64,000 bases of DNA from Bacteroides helcogenes P 36-108 (lineage in GTDB: Bacteria > Bacteroidota > Bacteroidia > Bacteroidales > Bacteroidaceae), in assembly GCF_000186225.1 (NCBI RefSeq), contig NC_014933.1:2170001-2234000 (forward strand), given 5' to 3'. This document shows, in pieces, positions 56,427 to 63,766 of this stretch (the stretch's first letter is position 1; every line of letters begins with the position of its first letter). The translations under genes and the position numbers were made by a program. The notes below the pieces were generated by a model. The model worked only from the letters and a program-made list of their open reading frames with translations. It was not told the origin of the DNA and did no database searches.

Positions 56427-56768
56427 ATGGAAATAATAACAATGGATCATCAAGCCTATCAGGATTTGGTGGAAAAGATTAATCGGATTTCCGATTATGT
56501 GTTCAAAAAAGAGGTCGCACCCTTGTTGGAACCGGAAATTTGGCTGACAAGTGAAGAGCTGGCGGACTTACTTAAAATAAGCACGAGGACTCTTCAACGT
56601 ATGCGGAAAGAACGGGTGATTCCTTTTTGTATGATACGCAGCAAATGTTTGTACCGACTGTCGGATGTGGAAAAATGTATCGCTCAACGTATTGTGACCT
56701 GTAACCCAAAGACGTTGGATGAGTTCAGAAAAGGTTATTGGACTACACATGAAACTCTTTCTTTATGA
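56427..56768 (+). CDS. HTH domain protein (excisionase-like)
   Basis: 113 residues from ATG 56427. A coiled-coil-like start (AYQDLVEKINRISDYVFKKE) precedes an HTH_17 domain (EIWLTSEELADLLKISTRTL, IRSKCLYRLSDVEKCI). Such pairs of HTH proteins are usual in Bacteroides conjugative elements and control excision or mobilisation. The stop overlaps the next ATG (ATGA). Confidence 0.75.
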   Translation: MEIITMDHQAYQDLVEKINRISDYVFKKEVAPLLEPEIWLTSEELADLLKISTRTLQRMRKERVIPFCMIRSKCLYRLSDVEKCIAQRIVTCNPKTLDEFRKGYWTTHETLSL

Positions 56769-57097
56769 GCACGCTGGACTTGGATACCTTCGAGGATTGG
56801 ATGCGGCAAATCATGGAGCGTTTCGACCGGAACGAACGGCTGCTCACCTCCCTCGCGGGCAAGGAGTACAAGGAGACCAAGTACCTCGACGGGGAACGGC
56901 TGCTGGACAATCAGGACTTGTGCGAGCTGCTGAACACGAGCAAGCGCTCCATCCAGCGTTACCGCAGTTCGGGCACGCTGAAATACCGGATGCTGTGGCA
57001 CAAGGTGTACTACAAGGAGTCGGACGTGCAGGACTTTCTGAAAAACCATTTCAGGGAGTTCGAGGAGAAAAACGAGGCAAAAAGGAAGAGGCCGTGA
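56765..57097 (+). CDS. Second HTH domain protein (excisionase-like)
   Basis: 110 residues. FEDWMRQIMERFDRNERLLT, then an HTH_17 domain (ERLLDNQDLCELLNTSKRSI, YRSSGTLKYRMLWHKVYYKE). Markedly more GC-rich than the gene before it, so the two have different histories although they overlap by 4 bases. Confidence 0.75.
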   Translation: MSTLDLDTFEDWMRQIMERFDRNERLLTSLAGKEYKETKYLDGERLLDNQDLCELLNTSKRSIQRYRSSGTLKYRMLWHKVYYKESDVQDFLKNHFREFEEKNEAKRKRP

Positions 57098-57217
57098 AGC
57101 CACAAGCTGCCAGACGGATGCCACAAGCTGCCACGCGCCCCGCCATCCATTGCGGAACGGCTTGGGGCAGCTATTTTCGCCCCCGAAACAAATTCATGTT
57201 TAATTAGACAGAAACGT

Positions 57218-57502
57218 ATGGAACAGAAAAAAGAGAAAAAGGACGTGCTGATTGTCCGGGACGAGAAGACGGGAGAAATCAGCGTCGTCGCCGGACTGAA
57301 AAAGGACGGCACACCGAAAACCACCGCCGCTGACGGGGCGAACCGGAAAGATTTTCTGCTGTTCGACAAGAACAGCAACCCGTTGGACAGTTTCTTGGAC
57401 AACTTCTTCCGCCAGTGCAAGGAGCCGAAGCCGAAGGTGTATAACTACAAAGAAGTCTTATACATAAAGTCCCGCCTCTTTCTCGTAGCAGTTCCGAATT
57501 AA
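57218..57502 (+). pseudogene. 5' fragment of DUF3945-type mobile-element gene
   Basis: The first 77 codons (KKDVLIVRDEKTGEISVVAG, LDSFLDNFFRQCKEP) are the start of a DUF3945/DUF4099 protein of conjugative elements. From about 57450 the frame turns into unrelated AT-rich sequence (YKEVLYIKSRLFLVAVPN) and stops. Cut by recombination at the edge of the HU cassette. Confidence 0.6.
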
Positions 57503-57550
57503 GTTTTCCGAGAGAGGGGCGGGAGTTTATATAACAGCGTTGGGGCGTTC

Positions 57551-58066
57551 TCAGCCCAACGGGTTTTCTTCCTGACCTTCCCTGCCGCTGCCGGACGAAC
57601 CGCCCGTGTTTCCGCCGCCGGAGAGGCCTTTGGCCGTTCGGTAGTCGGTAAGGCTGGCATAGCTCACGCCTTCATCCAGCACGCCGCCGTTCTGGAACTG
57701 GATGCCTTGAAGCACGCTCTCGCGGAACTCCTTGCTGGGAGTGAAGATGATGCGCGGGTTCTTTATCATCGCCCCGGCATTGAACTTCGTGACATCTTCC
57801 ACGCCCTCGCTCTTAAAGGTGACACGGATGGTACCCAGGTCGCCCACACGGACGGTGTGGCCTTGTTGCAACTGTTGGCGGGCATGTTTGCCCAGCAAGT
57901 CCAGCGCGGCCTCCATTTCGATGGGAGCGGTCGTGGTGTTTTCCGTAGCGGCACGTGTCATTGCCTTCACAGTTTGGGAAACTTCGCTGACCGGGATTGC
58001 ATACCATTTCTTGGCTGCTTTTCTATCCTGCGGATTGACTTTCTTGACGAGTTTGTATTTATACAT
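57551..58066 (-). CDS. HU-HIG DNA-binding protein with Gly/Ser tail
   Basis: 171 residues from ATG 58066, which has a strong Shine-Dalgarno (GGAGGT). HU-HIG fold (YKLVKKVNPQDRKAAKKWYA, HTVRVGDLGTIRVTFKSEGV, IIFTPSKEFRESVLQGIQF). The tail after about 145 is Gly/Ser-rich and ends in EENPLG as in the HU-HIG protein at 45645. GC-rich. Flanked by truncated genes on both sides, so it looks like a discrete insertion carrying its own promoter and array. Confidence 0.85.
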   Translation of the reverse strand: MYKYKLVKKVNPQDRKAAKKWYAIPVSEVSQTVKAMTRAATENTTTAPIEMEAALDLLGKHARQQLQQGHTVRVGDLGTIRVTFKSEGVEDVTKFNAGAMIKNPRIIFTPSKEFRESVLQGIQFQNGGVLDEGVSYASLTDYRTAKGLSGGGNTGGSSGSGREGQEENPLG

Positions 58067-58102
58067 AACTACCTCCTTTTTTGGTTGTTGGTACTGCATC
58101 CG

Positions 58103-58132
58103 CAAAGTTAGCAATTCTTTCGGGACGGCAAA
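58103..58132 (-). promoter_or_regulatory. Promoter of HU-HIG gene
   Basis: Minus strand TTTG (58129-58132), 18 bases, TAACTTTG (58103-58110), about 37 bases upstream of the ATG. The iteron-like array begins 18 bases further upstream. Confidence 0.6.
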
Positions 58133-58149
58133 GGTTTCGGGCGGAATAT

Positions 58150-58295
58150 TACATACCTATCTCATGGGTTGCTACATACGTATGTAGCAGGTCACGACAT
58201 ACGTATGTAGCATGGCACTACATACGTATGTAACGGTCGACTACATACGTATGTAGCAAATGGCTGGATACGTATGTAATTGAAAGCTACATGGG
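58150..58295. repeat. Iteron-like palindrome array upstream of HU-HIG gene (23-bp period)
   Basis: Palindrome TACATACGTATGTA centred at 58179.5, 58202.5, 58225.5, 58248.5 and 58271.5, exactly 23 bases apart; two degenerate half-copies at 58156.5 and 58294.5 keep the phase. Copies 1, 3 and 4 are perfect 14-mers, copy 2 a 12-mer. The spacers are unrelated to one another, so only palindrome and phase are conserved. Confidence 0.9.
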
Positions 58296-58439
58296 GCCGT
58301 CTTCGAAAATGGAGCCGTTCCGCTTGGCGATATGGTCGAAGTAATGCTTATACGCCCAGCGTTTTTGGGGTTCGGTGATTCGGGACAAACGTCTGCTTAA
58401 CTCTAAAACGTGCTGTTGGAATTTATTTCTCGGTTTCAT
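58287..58439 (-). pseudogene. N-terminal fragment of PcfJ-like protein
   Basis: 50 codons: MKPRNKFQQHVLELSRRL, ITEPQKRWAYKHYFDHIAKR. This is the start of the PcfJ-type protein that normally follows pcfK in these elements. It is cut where the phased HU array begins; the stop lies in the last array unit. Confidence 0.55.
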
Positions 58440-58444
58440 AATCG

Positions 58445-58855
58445 TTAGAATAAAAGTGTCATTTGTTCATGGTTGCTGCTCTCTTTCTTGGGGGCGGATT
58501 TACGCTGTGTCATTCTGCTGTAAGCCTCGTCTTCGGCTCGTTTGATAGCATCCTTGCGTGCCTGCGCCTTTTCTTCTTCAGTAAGTTCCACGTGATGATT
58601 GACCACCACCTTGCAGTCTGTCGGGTTGCCCACCTCTATGTCGGCTTCATCGTAATAGTGCACGGCTTGCCCGAATATTTCATCGTCATCAAAGCCGTTA
58701 CAACCGCTTTTCTGAACATAGTTCAAAATATAGGTTATACAATCTTCTATGTTCTTCAATGGGTTGCGGTATGAATGGGCGAATAGTTCGTCATACTCGG
58801 CTCTCTGCTCCAAATAGGATTGGATAGCGTTCTTAAAAGATACTGATACTTTCAT
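58445..58855 (-). CDS. PcfK-like protein
   Basis: 136 residues. MKVSVSFKNAIQSYLEQRAE, NIEDCITYILNYVQKSGCNG, an acidic FDDDEIFGQAVHYYDE and a basic C-terminal part match the PcfK-like family of conjugative elements, usually paired with PcfJ, whose truncated start follows 5 bases later. Exact role in transfer unknown. Confidence 0.8.
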   Translation of the reverse strand: MKVSVSFKNAIQSYLEQRAEYDELFAHSYRNPLKNIEDCITYILNYVQKSGCNGFDDDEIFGQAVHYYDEADIEVGNPTDCKVVVNHHVELTEEEKAQARKDAIKRAEDEAYSRMTQRKSAPKKESSNHEQMTLLF

Positions 58856-58876
58856 ATTTCTTGTTTTTAGGGGGCG

Positions 58877-59098
58877 TTAAATGGTTGCTTGAATTATCTC
58901 TATCCGCCATGCAGGGATTACTTCGTCAAACAGATATGTTATGAACTCTTTTCGTGCATCGGTGCATAACTCCTTGTATAGTTCTCGGAACTGGCTGATA
59001 TTGCCGTTTATGTAGGTTGATACCATGTACTCGTAAATGTTATCCACCTCGTAATATCTGCATTGCTGCGCTGCTGATTTGCTATATCTTGTTCCCAT
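58877..59098 (-). CDS. Small conserved mobile-element protein
   Basis: 73 residues (CRYYEVDNIYEYMVSTYING, YLFDEVIPAWRIEIIQ). Lies 21 bases before pcfK and 8 bases after the SLOG gene in one leftward run. No known motif. Confidence 0.55.
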   Translation of the reverse strand: MGTRYSKSAAQQCRYYEVDNIYEYMVSTYINGNISQFRELYKELCTDARKEFITYLFDEVIPAWRIEIIQATI

Positions 59099-59106
59099 AA
59101 GATAGA

Positions 59107-59598
59107 TTATTTATATAGGTTGATAATTTCTTTATTCATTTGCTTGGCTTTGCTCACTGTGTAGTAAGTGCCGCCTTTGGGCGCATTGTCCCAATATGCC
59201 ACCACAACATTGGCGTGGCTTATCAGATAGTCATTCCGATGATGGAAACAACCTGTGTAGTAATGCAGGGAGATGGTGACCACCTCGTCCGCTTGTTTGA
59301 GAATGGCTGCATATTGGAGTTTGTCTTGCTCGCTATACCGTGCCGACTGATTGGCAAAGGGAACGACCGCCACCAACCGAATGTCATTATATACCCGCTT
59401 CATGTGCATAATGACCGCTGCTGCCGACAAGTCGAAGCCGTTAGCCATTCCGCTGTAAAAGGTTCTATAACCCTGCATATACAGCTTGGCAACCTGCATG
59501 GTCAGATGAAATCGCACGTTTTCGATGGTGCTGTCTTGTAAGATGCGCTCTTTCCGATGTCCCGTGAAAGAAACTGCGAAGGGGGAATTTGTTGTCAT
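59107..59598 (-). CDS. SLOG-family protein (DUF1273 type)
   Basis: 163 residues from ATG 59598. SLOG Rossmann fold: SFTGHRKERILQ at the start, FYSGMANGFDLSAAAVIMHM nucleotide-loop region, RLVAVVPFANQSARYSEQD and a final VVAYWDNAPKGGTYYTVSKA. Such proteins bind nucleotide-like ligands. Typical cargo of Bacteroides conjugative elements. Confidence 0.8.
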   Translation of the reverse strand: MTTNSPFAVSFTGHRKERILQDSTIENVRFHLTMQVAKLYMQGYRTFYSGMANGFDLSAAAVIMHMKRVYNDIRLVAVVPFANQSARYSEQDKLQYAAILKQADEVVTISLHYYTGCFHHRNDYLISHANVVVAYWDNAPKGGTYYTVSKAKQMNKEIINLYK

Positions 59599-59609
59599 GG
59601 TGAAGAAGT

Positions 59610-59873
59610 TTAGATTGTTAATAGCCAAACGATAATGCCGATTACAACAGCCATAGATAAAATGGCGACAAGGCAACCCCATACAAAGCAAAGTACACTA
59701 ATTATCAGCTCCTTTGCAAGCCATAAGTCAATCATCCATACAAGGAAGTAACCACCGTACAATCCCCAACCGATACCCGAAAGTCCGAGCCAAACCGTCC
59801 AGCCAATCAACATATGCAGGGGCAGATTGAGTCTGTACTTATTTCGATTAATTATTTCTTTTGCTGTTTTCAT
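59610..59873 (-). CDS. Small membrane protein
   Basis: 87 residues from ATG 59873, about two to three transmembrane helices (LHMLIGWTVWLGLSGIGWGL, GCLVAILSMAVVIGIIVWLL). Eleven bases upstream of the SLOG gene. No family recognised. Confidence 0.6.
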   Translation of the reverse strand: MKTAKEIINRNKYRLNLPLHMLIGWTVWLGLSGIGWGLYGGYFLVWMIDLWLAKELIISVLCFVWGCLVAILSMAVVIGIIVWLLTI

Positions 59874-59897
59874 AATCACGACATTTTTTTTATGCAT

Positions 59898-60592
59898 TGA
59901 CGAGTTGAGCTGACTTATTTCATGTGCATCAAAAGGTAGGGCTTAGGGGAAACAAGGTTTTTGGGAAAAATACCTCGTGACATTCATGGCACAGGGAAGA
60001 TTTTTGCCAAAACCGGAACGGCTTGACCTTGTTTCCCTGTTAAGAGCCCGGAGTACCTTTGCACTTGAATAAGTTAGGTTAATTCGTTTCTTTGCTTTGA
60101 TTGTGGAGTGATGGCGATGAAAGCAGCAAGAGAAATTTCCGAAGTAAATAGGGGCTTTTAATCGCTCTGGATTATTGATTTGTGAACCATTTAAAGAGAA
60201 ACCGATGACATGAATAGAAGAATATCCTACTCTTTTTCCTGTCTTTGCAGGCAACGGTGCAGATAGCATCGTGATACATTTGTTCGTTTACTGCAATCCG
60301 GAAATCGCCAATTTCAAAGCACGAATCTATCAATAATTTCTTGATGAATCTGATTGTAATACTGACTGTATAGTGTTTCTTATGACAATAAACTCGAAGC
60401 ATTACAAGGATACACCATAGAACATACAAAACAAATGGTATTGTTTTAAGGTTATCCCGAACTTATATTGAATTGTGTTAAGTGAAGATTCTCCCTTTAG
60501 CAAATAAATTGAGTTAAAATATAGTAATACTTTGAGAAGCAAAAATAATTTATTAAATTTGCGTGATAGTTTAATTTATTAGATTTGCAGCT
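59898..60592. other. Long leader/intergenic region with inverted repeat
   Basis: Nearly 700 bases without a supported gene. A 13-bp inverted repeat (AGGGAAACAAGGT-type, 59945-59958 and 60026-60038, with one mismatch) brackets about 65 bases. A promoter for the rightward HTH gene lies at the far end. Confidence 0.45.
60531..60561 (+). promoter_or_regulatory. Promoter of HTH-GHKL-receiver-HNH operon
   Basis: TTTG (60531-60534), 19 bases, TAAATTTG (60554-60561); a further TAGATTTG lies at 60581-60588. 32 bases ahead of the HTH ATG. Confidence 0.7.
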
Positions 60593-60790
60593 ATGAATAA
60601 AGACTTGAATAGGATTAAAGTCGTCTTGGTGGAGAAGCACTTGACAAGCAAATGGCTTGCGGAGAAATTGGGCAAGTCAACTTGTACTGTGAGCAAGTGG
60701 TGCTCTCAAAAGTCGCAGCCAGATTTGCAGACCATGAACCAAATTGCAATCCTGCTTGACGTAAAATTGAGCGAACTTATTGTGGATTGA
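60593..60790 (+). CDS. Small XRE-type HTH regulator
   Basis: 65 residues, a single HTH_3/XRE domain (SKWLAEKLGKSTCTVSKWCS, MNQIAILLDVKLSELIV). First gene of the operon and likely its own repressor, as is common for defence systems. The dual-ATPase gene starts 34 bases later. Confidence 0.85.
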   Translation: MNKDLNRIKVVLVEKHLTSKWLAEKLGKSTCTVSKWCSQKSQPDLQTMNQIAILLDVKLSELIVD

Positions 60791-60824
60791 AAGATATCTT
60801 TTCAAGTTGATTTAACGTATAACA

Positions 60825-63128
60825 ATGAAAATTCCATTTGCAATATCAGCAAGAACAGCACATCTTATTGGCATGGAGAACTTTGCCAATGCAGAAGGGG
60901 CTATTGTAGAACTGGTAAAAAATGCTTATGATGCGGACGCAGATATTTGCGTGGTAGTGGCAGATGTCCGAGAAAATAAGGCTGAATCCAAACTGTTCAT
61001 AATTGATAATGGTTCAGGAATGACTGATGAAATCATCATCAAGCATTGGATGACGATTGGTACGGATGATAAACTTCTCAATACCCGTTCTTCAAATAAA
61101 AAGCGTGTAAAAAGTGGAGCAAAAGGTATTGGCCGATTTGCCTTGAACAGATTAGGGACTTCTGCAGAGATGTTGTCTTTTGTTAGTAGTGAGTTTGGCA
61201 AAGGTTATGTATGGAGTGTTGATTGGAAAAAGTTTGACAAAGCGCGTGTGCTTTCGGATGTAGAAGCAAATTTAGAAGAAATTACTGCAGACTATTTGGT
61301 AGATAGGCTTAATGAATATGGCATTGACAAATTGCCGATATATGACAAATTAGTATCTGAAAATTTTCACGGAACAATTCTTTGTATATCCCATCTGAAT
61401 GACGATTGGAATGACGATGCGCTGAATGGATTGTTAAAGAATCTTGAGATGCTCATTCCTGCTGAATTGCAGACATCTTTTGGATTATATCTGTACAAAA
61501 TGCATGACTTGCAGTGGAGTGGAAAGGTCAATCCAATGGAGTATGAGGATTATGACTATAAAATTTCTGCTCAGTATGAAGGAGGACGCGAAATACAGAT
61601 AAAAATTGAGAGGAATGAATTGAATTTGTCTAAACTTGAAACACTTTACAGCAAAGTATTTCTACGAGATGCGATGAAAGCTGCACCGTTTCGTTTGGAG
61701 GATTTCCGGAAAAGAGAAGTCTCTCAAACTATTCAAATAAACAAAAAGGTTGATGCCGATTTGCTAGAACAGGTCGGAAAATTTGGATTTACGTTCTTTT
61801 TTCTAAAAAACACATTAAAGGATGATCGAGACAAGGATGGAAATCAAAAATATCCATACAATTTATTTGACGAATCAGCCCGTACTCATTGGCTTGACAG
61901 GTTTGGCGGTGTGCGTATCTATCGCGATGAATTCCGTGTCCGTCCGTACGGAGAGAATGGGGATGACTGGTTAGGTTTAGGTCGCAGGCAGGCAAAGAGT
62001 CCTGGCGGTGCCGGTCAGAAAATGGGTGGCTATAGAATCCGTCCAAATCAGATTGCTGGTATCGTCAAGATTTCGAGATTGACTAATGCGGCTTTTGAGG
62101 ATAAGTCAAGTCGAGAAGGCATTCAGGAAAACGAGGCTTTCGCTTTGTTCAAAAACCTATTATTGCAGATAATCTCGGTTTTTGAACTTGACCGCAATAC
62201 CGTCATGTACAATCTGTCGAAATTGTACAAAGGAGAACATCCACAGACAACACGGGCAAAGGAGATTGCATATAAAGCTCTTGATTCTAAGGCAGAAAAT
62301 CTGTCTAAAGAAGCAGAAGATTTAAAGGTTCTTGCTGCAGACTATAAATCTTTGGAAACAGAACTCAATGACAAGGAGGTTGAACTCTCAATGCTTCGCG
62401 GACTGGCGAGTATGGGAATATCTTCTGCAACATTTACTCATGAGCTCCGAAGCGTGATGATTCGCCTTTTACCGAGAAACGAGTTACTTAAGAATATTCT
62501 TCTGCAATATCTACCAGAAAAACAGTTTGAAGGAATGCGATTTGACAATCCTTATCAGGAGTTAAGAAACATGAAAGAAGAAGACGAGAGGCTTTATAAT
62601 TGGCTTCTTTATTCTTTAAATTCAATACGTCGAAGTAAAAGGGATTGGGTAGATATTGACTTGTCGAACTACCTTACTTTGTTTATCGAATCCTGGAGAC
62701 CTATTCTATTAAGAAAATTGATACATATAGACCTCCAAATAACAAACATGGATGGCATATTACTCAAAGGATTCGAAATGGATTTGGATAGTATATTCAA
62801 CAATTTTGTAACAAATTCCATATCCGCATTCCTCACTTCAAATGAAAAGAAAAAAAAGATTTCAGTAAGTGTGAGTAATGACCATGGATATGCTGTAATA
62901 GACTTTGTTGATAATGGTATTGGGCTTTCTCAAGAATATAGGAATAATCCTGATGTTATTTTTAATGCTTTTGAGACATCTACAGTGGATAATCAGAACA
63001 ATAAGATTGGTACTGGCATGGGATTGTTTATCGTGAAAGGCATTATCAGCAAATATCCAGATGCTATGATTGCATTGCTGCCTGTGGAGACAGGGTTTGG
63101 AATAAGAACAATATTTAAAATCAAATGA
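60825..63128 (+). CDS. Dual GHKL ATPase / histidine-kinase-like protein
   Basis: 767 residues, no transmembrane segment. The N-terminal GHKL domain is of Hsp90/MORC type: N-box VELVKNAYDADA (N33), DNGSGMT (61-67), SGAKGIGRFA (about 97-106). A middle region and coiled coil follow (about 490-535; KALDSKAENLSKEAEDLKVL). Then a DHp-like helix with a possible phosphoacceptor His in ATFTHELRS (H539), and a C-terminal HATPase_c (NNFVTNSISA about 657, DNGIGLS about 697, GTGMGLFIVKG about 729). Two ATPase domains in one soluble chain suggest a sensor kinase. Overlaps the receiver gene by 4 bases. Confidence 0.75.
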   Translation: MKIPFAISARTAHLIGMENFANAEGAIVELVKNAYDADADICVVVADVRENKAESKLFIIDNGSGMTDEIIIKHWMTIGTDDKLLNTRSSNKKRVKSGAKGIGRFALNRLGTSAEMLSFVSSEFGKGYVWSVDWKKFDKARVLSDVEANLEEITADYLVDRLNEYGIDKLPIYDKLVSENFHGTILCISHLNDDWNDDALNGLLKNLEMLIPAELQTSFGLYLYKMHDLQWSGKVNPMEYEDYDYKISAQYEGGREIQIKIERNELNLSKLETLYSKVFLRDAMKAAPFRLEDFRKREVSQTIQINKKVDADLLEQVGKFGFTFFFLKNTLKDDRDKDGNQKYPYNLFDESARTHWLDRFGGVRIYRDEFRVRPYGENGDDWLGLGRRQAKSPGGAGQKMGGYRIRPNQIAGIVKISRLTNAAFEDKSSREGIQENEAFALFKNLLLQIISVFELDRNTVMYNLSKLYKGEHPQTTRAKEIAYKALDSKAENLSKEAEDLKVLAADYKSLETELNDKEVELSMLRGLASMGISSATFTHELRSVMIRLLPRNELLKNILLQYLPEKQFEGMRFDNPYQELRNMKEEDERLYNWLLYSLNSIRRSKRDWVDIDLSNYLTLFIESWRPILLRKLIHIDLQITNMDGILLKGFEMDLDSIFNNFVTNSISAFLTSNEKKKKISVSVSNDHGYAVIDFVDNGIGLSQEYRNNPDVIFNAFETSTVDNQNNKIGTGMGLFIVKGIISKYPDAMIALLPVETGFGIRTIFKIK

Positions 63129-63763
63129 TTATGAGTGATAAAATTAGATTAGTCTATTTAGATGAAGAAGAAAGTTGGCAATCACAAGCCCATTCTGTAC
63201 TGAAGAATGACTTTCAACTTCACATTCCACAATATATGCCTCATAATATAGAGGACATTTGGCGGGATGTATGCGAATTCGATGCTCAGGCTGTATTAAT
63301 TGATTATCGCTTGAATGATACCGGCAATGTATCGTATACTGGCGATGACGTTATACGTGAACTTCATCGGCACAATAAACATCTACCAATGTTTATTATA
63401 ACATCGTATGAGGACAATGCACTGATAGAGTGTAAAGAAGCCCAAATTATCCGTGGTAAAGAATTGTTTACCGACGCAAAGCAATACGAAAAGCTAAAAA
63501 GCATCATTACGGCAAATGTAAATAACTATAACAGCCGTAAAGCATCGGCTGAAAATATGGTCAAAAAGTTCCAAGATAAAGTTTCCAAGGGGGAGAACTT
63601 GACAAATGAAGAGTCGGCAACTAAATTTGAGGCTGAACTTTACTTGTCCGAGTTGGATTTGGACAATAGCGTTCGCTCTGATTTGATTACAAGCAAATCA
63701 AATGATACATTGGAGGAATTGCTGAAAGTTGCACAAAGCATTGTTGATTTGCACAAGAAGTAG
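63125..63763 (+). CDS. Stand-alone receiver-domain protein
   Basis: 212 residues (210 from the second ATG). Response-regulator receiver fold: acid pair LDEEE (13-15), phosphoacceptor D60 in VLIDYRLND, the conserved Lys in IIRGKELF. No HTH follows; the last 85 residues are helical (KASAENMVKKFQDKVSKGEN, LEELLKVAQSIVDLHKK). It should take the phosphoryl group from the kinase-like protein, and with no DNA-binding part must act by protein contact, perhaps on the HNH protein encoded 3 bases later. Confidence 0.75.
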   Translation: MIMSDKIRLVYLDEEESWQSQAHSVLKNDFQLHIPQYMPHNIEDIWRDVCEFDAQAVLIDYRLNDTGNVSYTGDDVIRELHRHNKHLPMFIITSYEDNALIECKEAQIIRGKELFTDAKQYEKLKSIITANVNNYNSRKASAENMVKKFQDKVSKGENLTNEESATKFEAELYLSELDLDNSVRSDLITSKSNDTLEELLKVAQSIVDLHKK

Positions 63764-63766
63764 GCT

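Noticed and set aside
58150-58295. CRISPR array
   Set aside because: The repeated core is a 14-bp palindrome and the gaps are only 9 bases, too short for spacers; no cas genes nearby.
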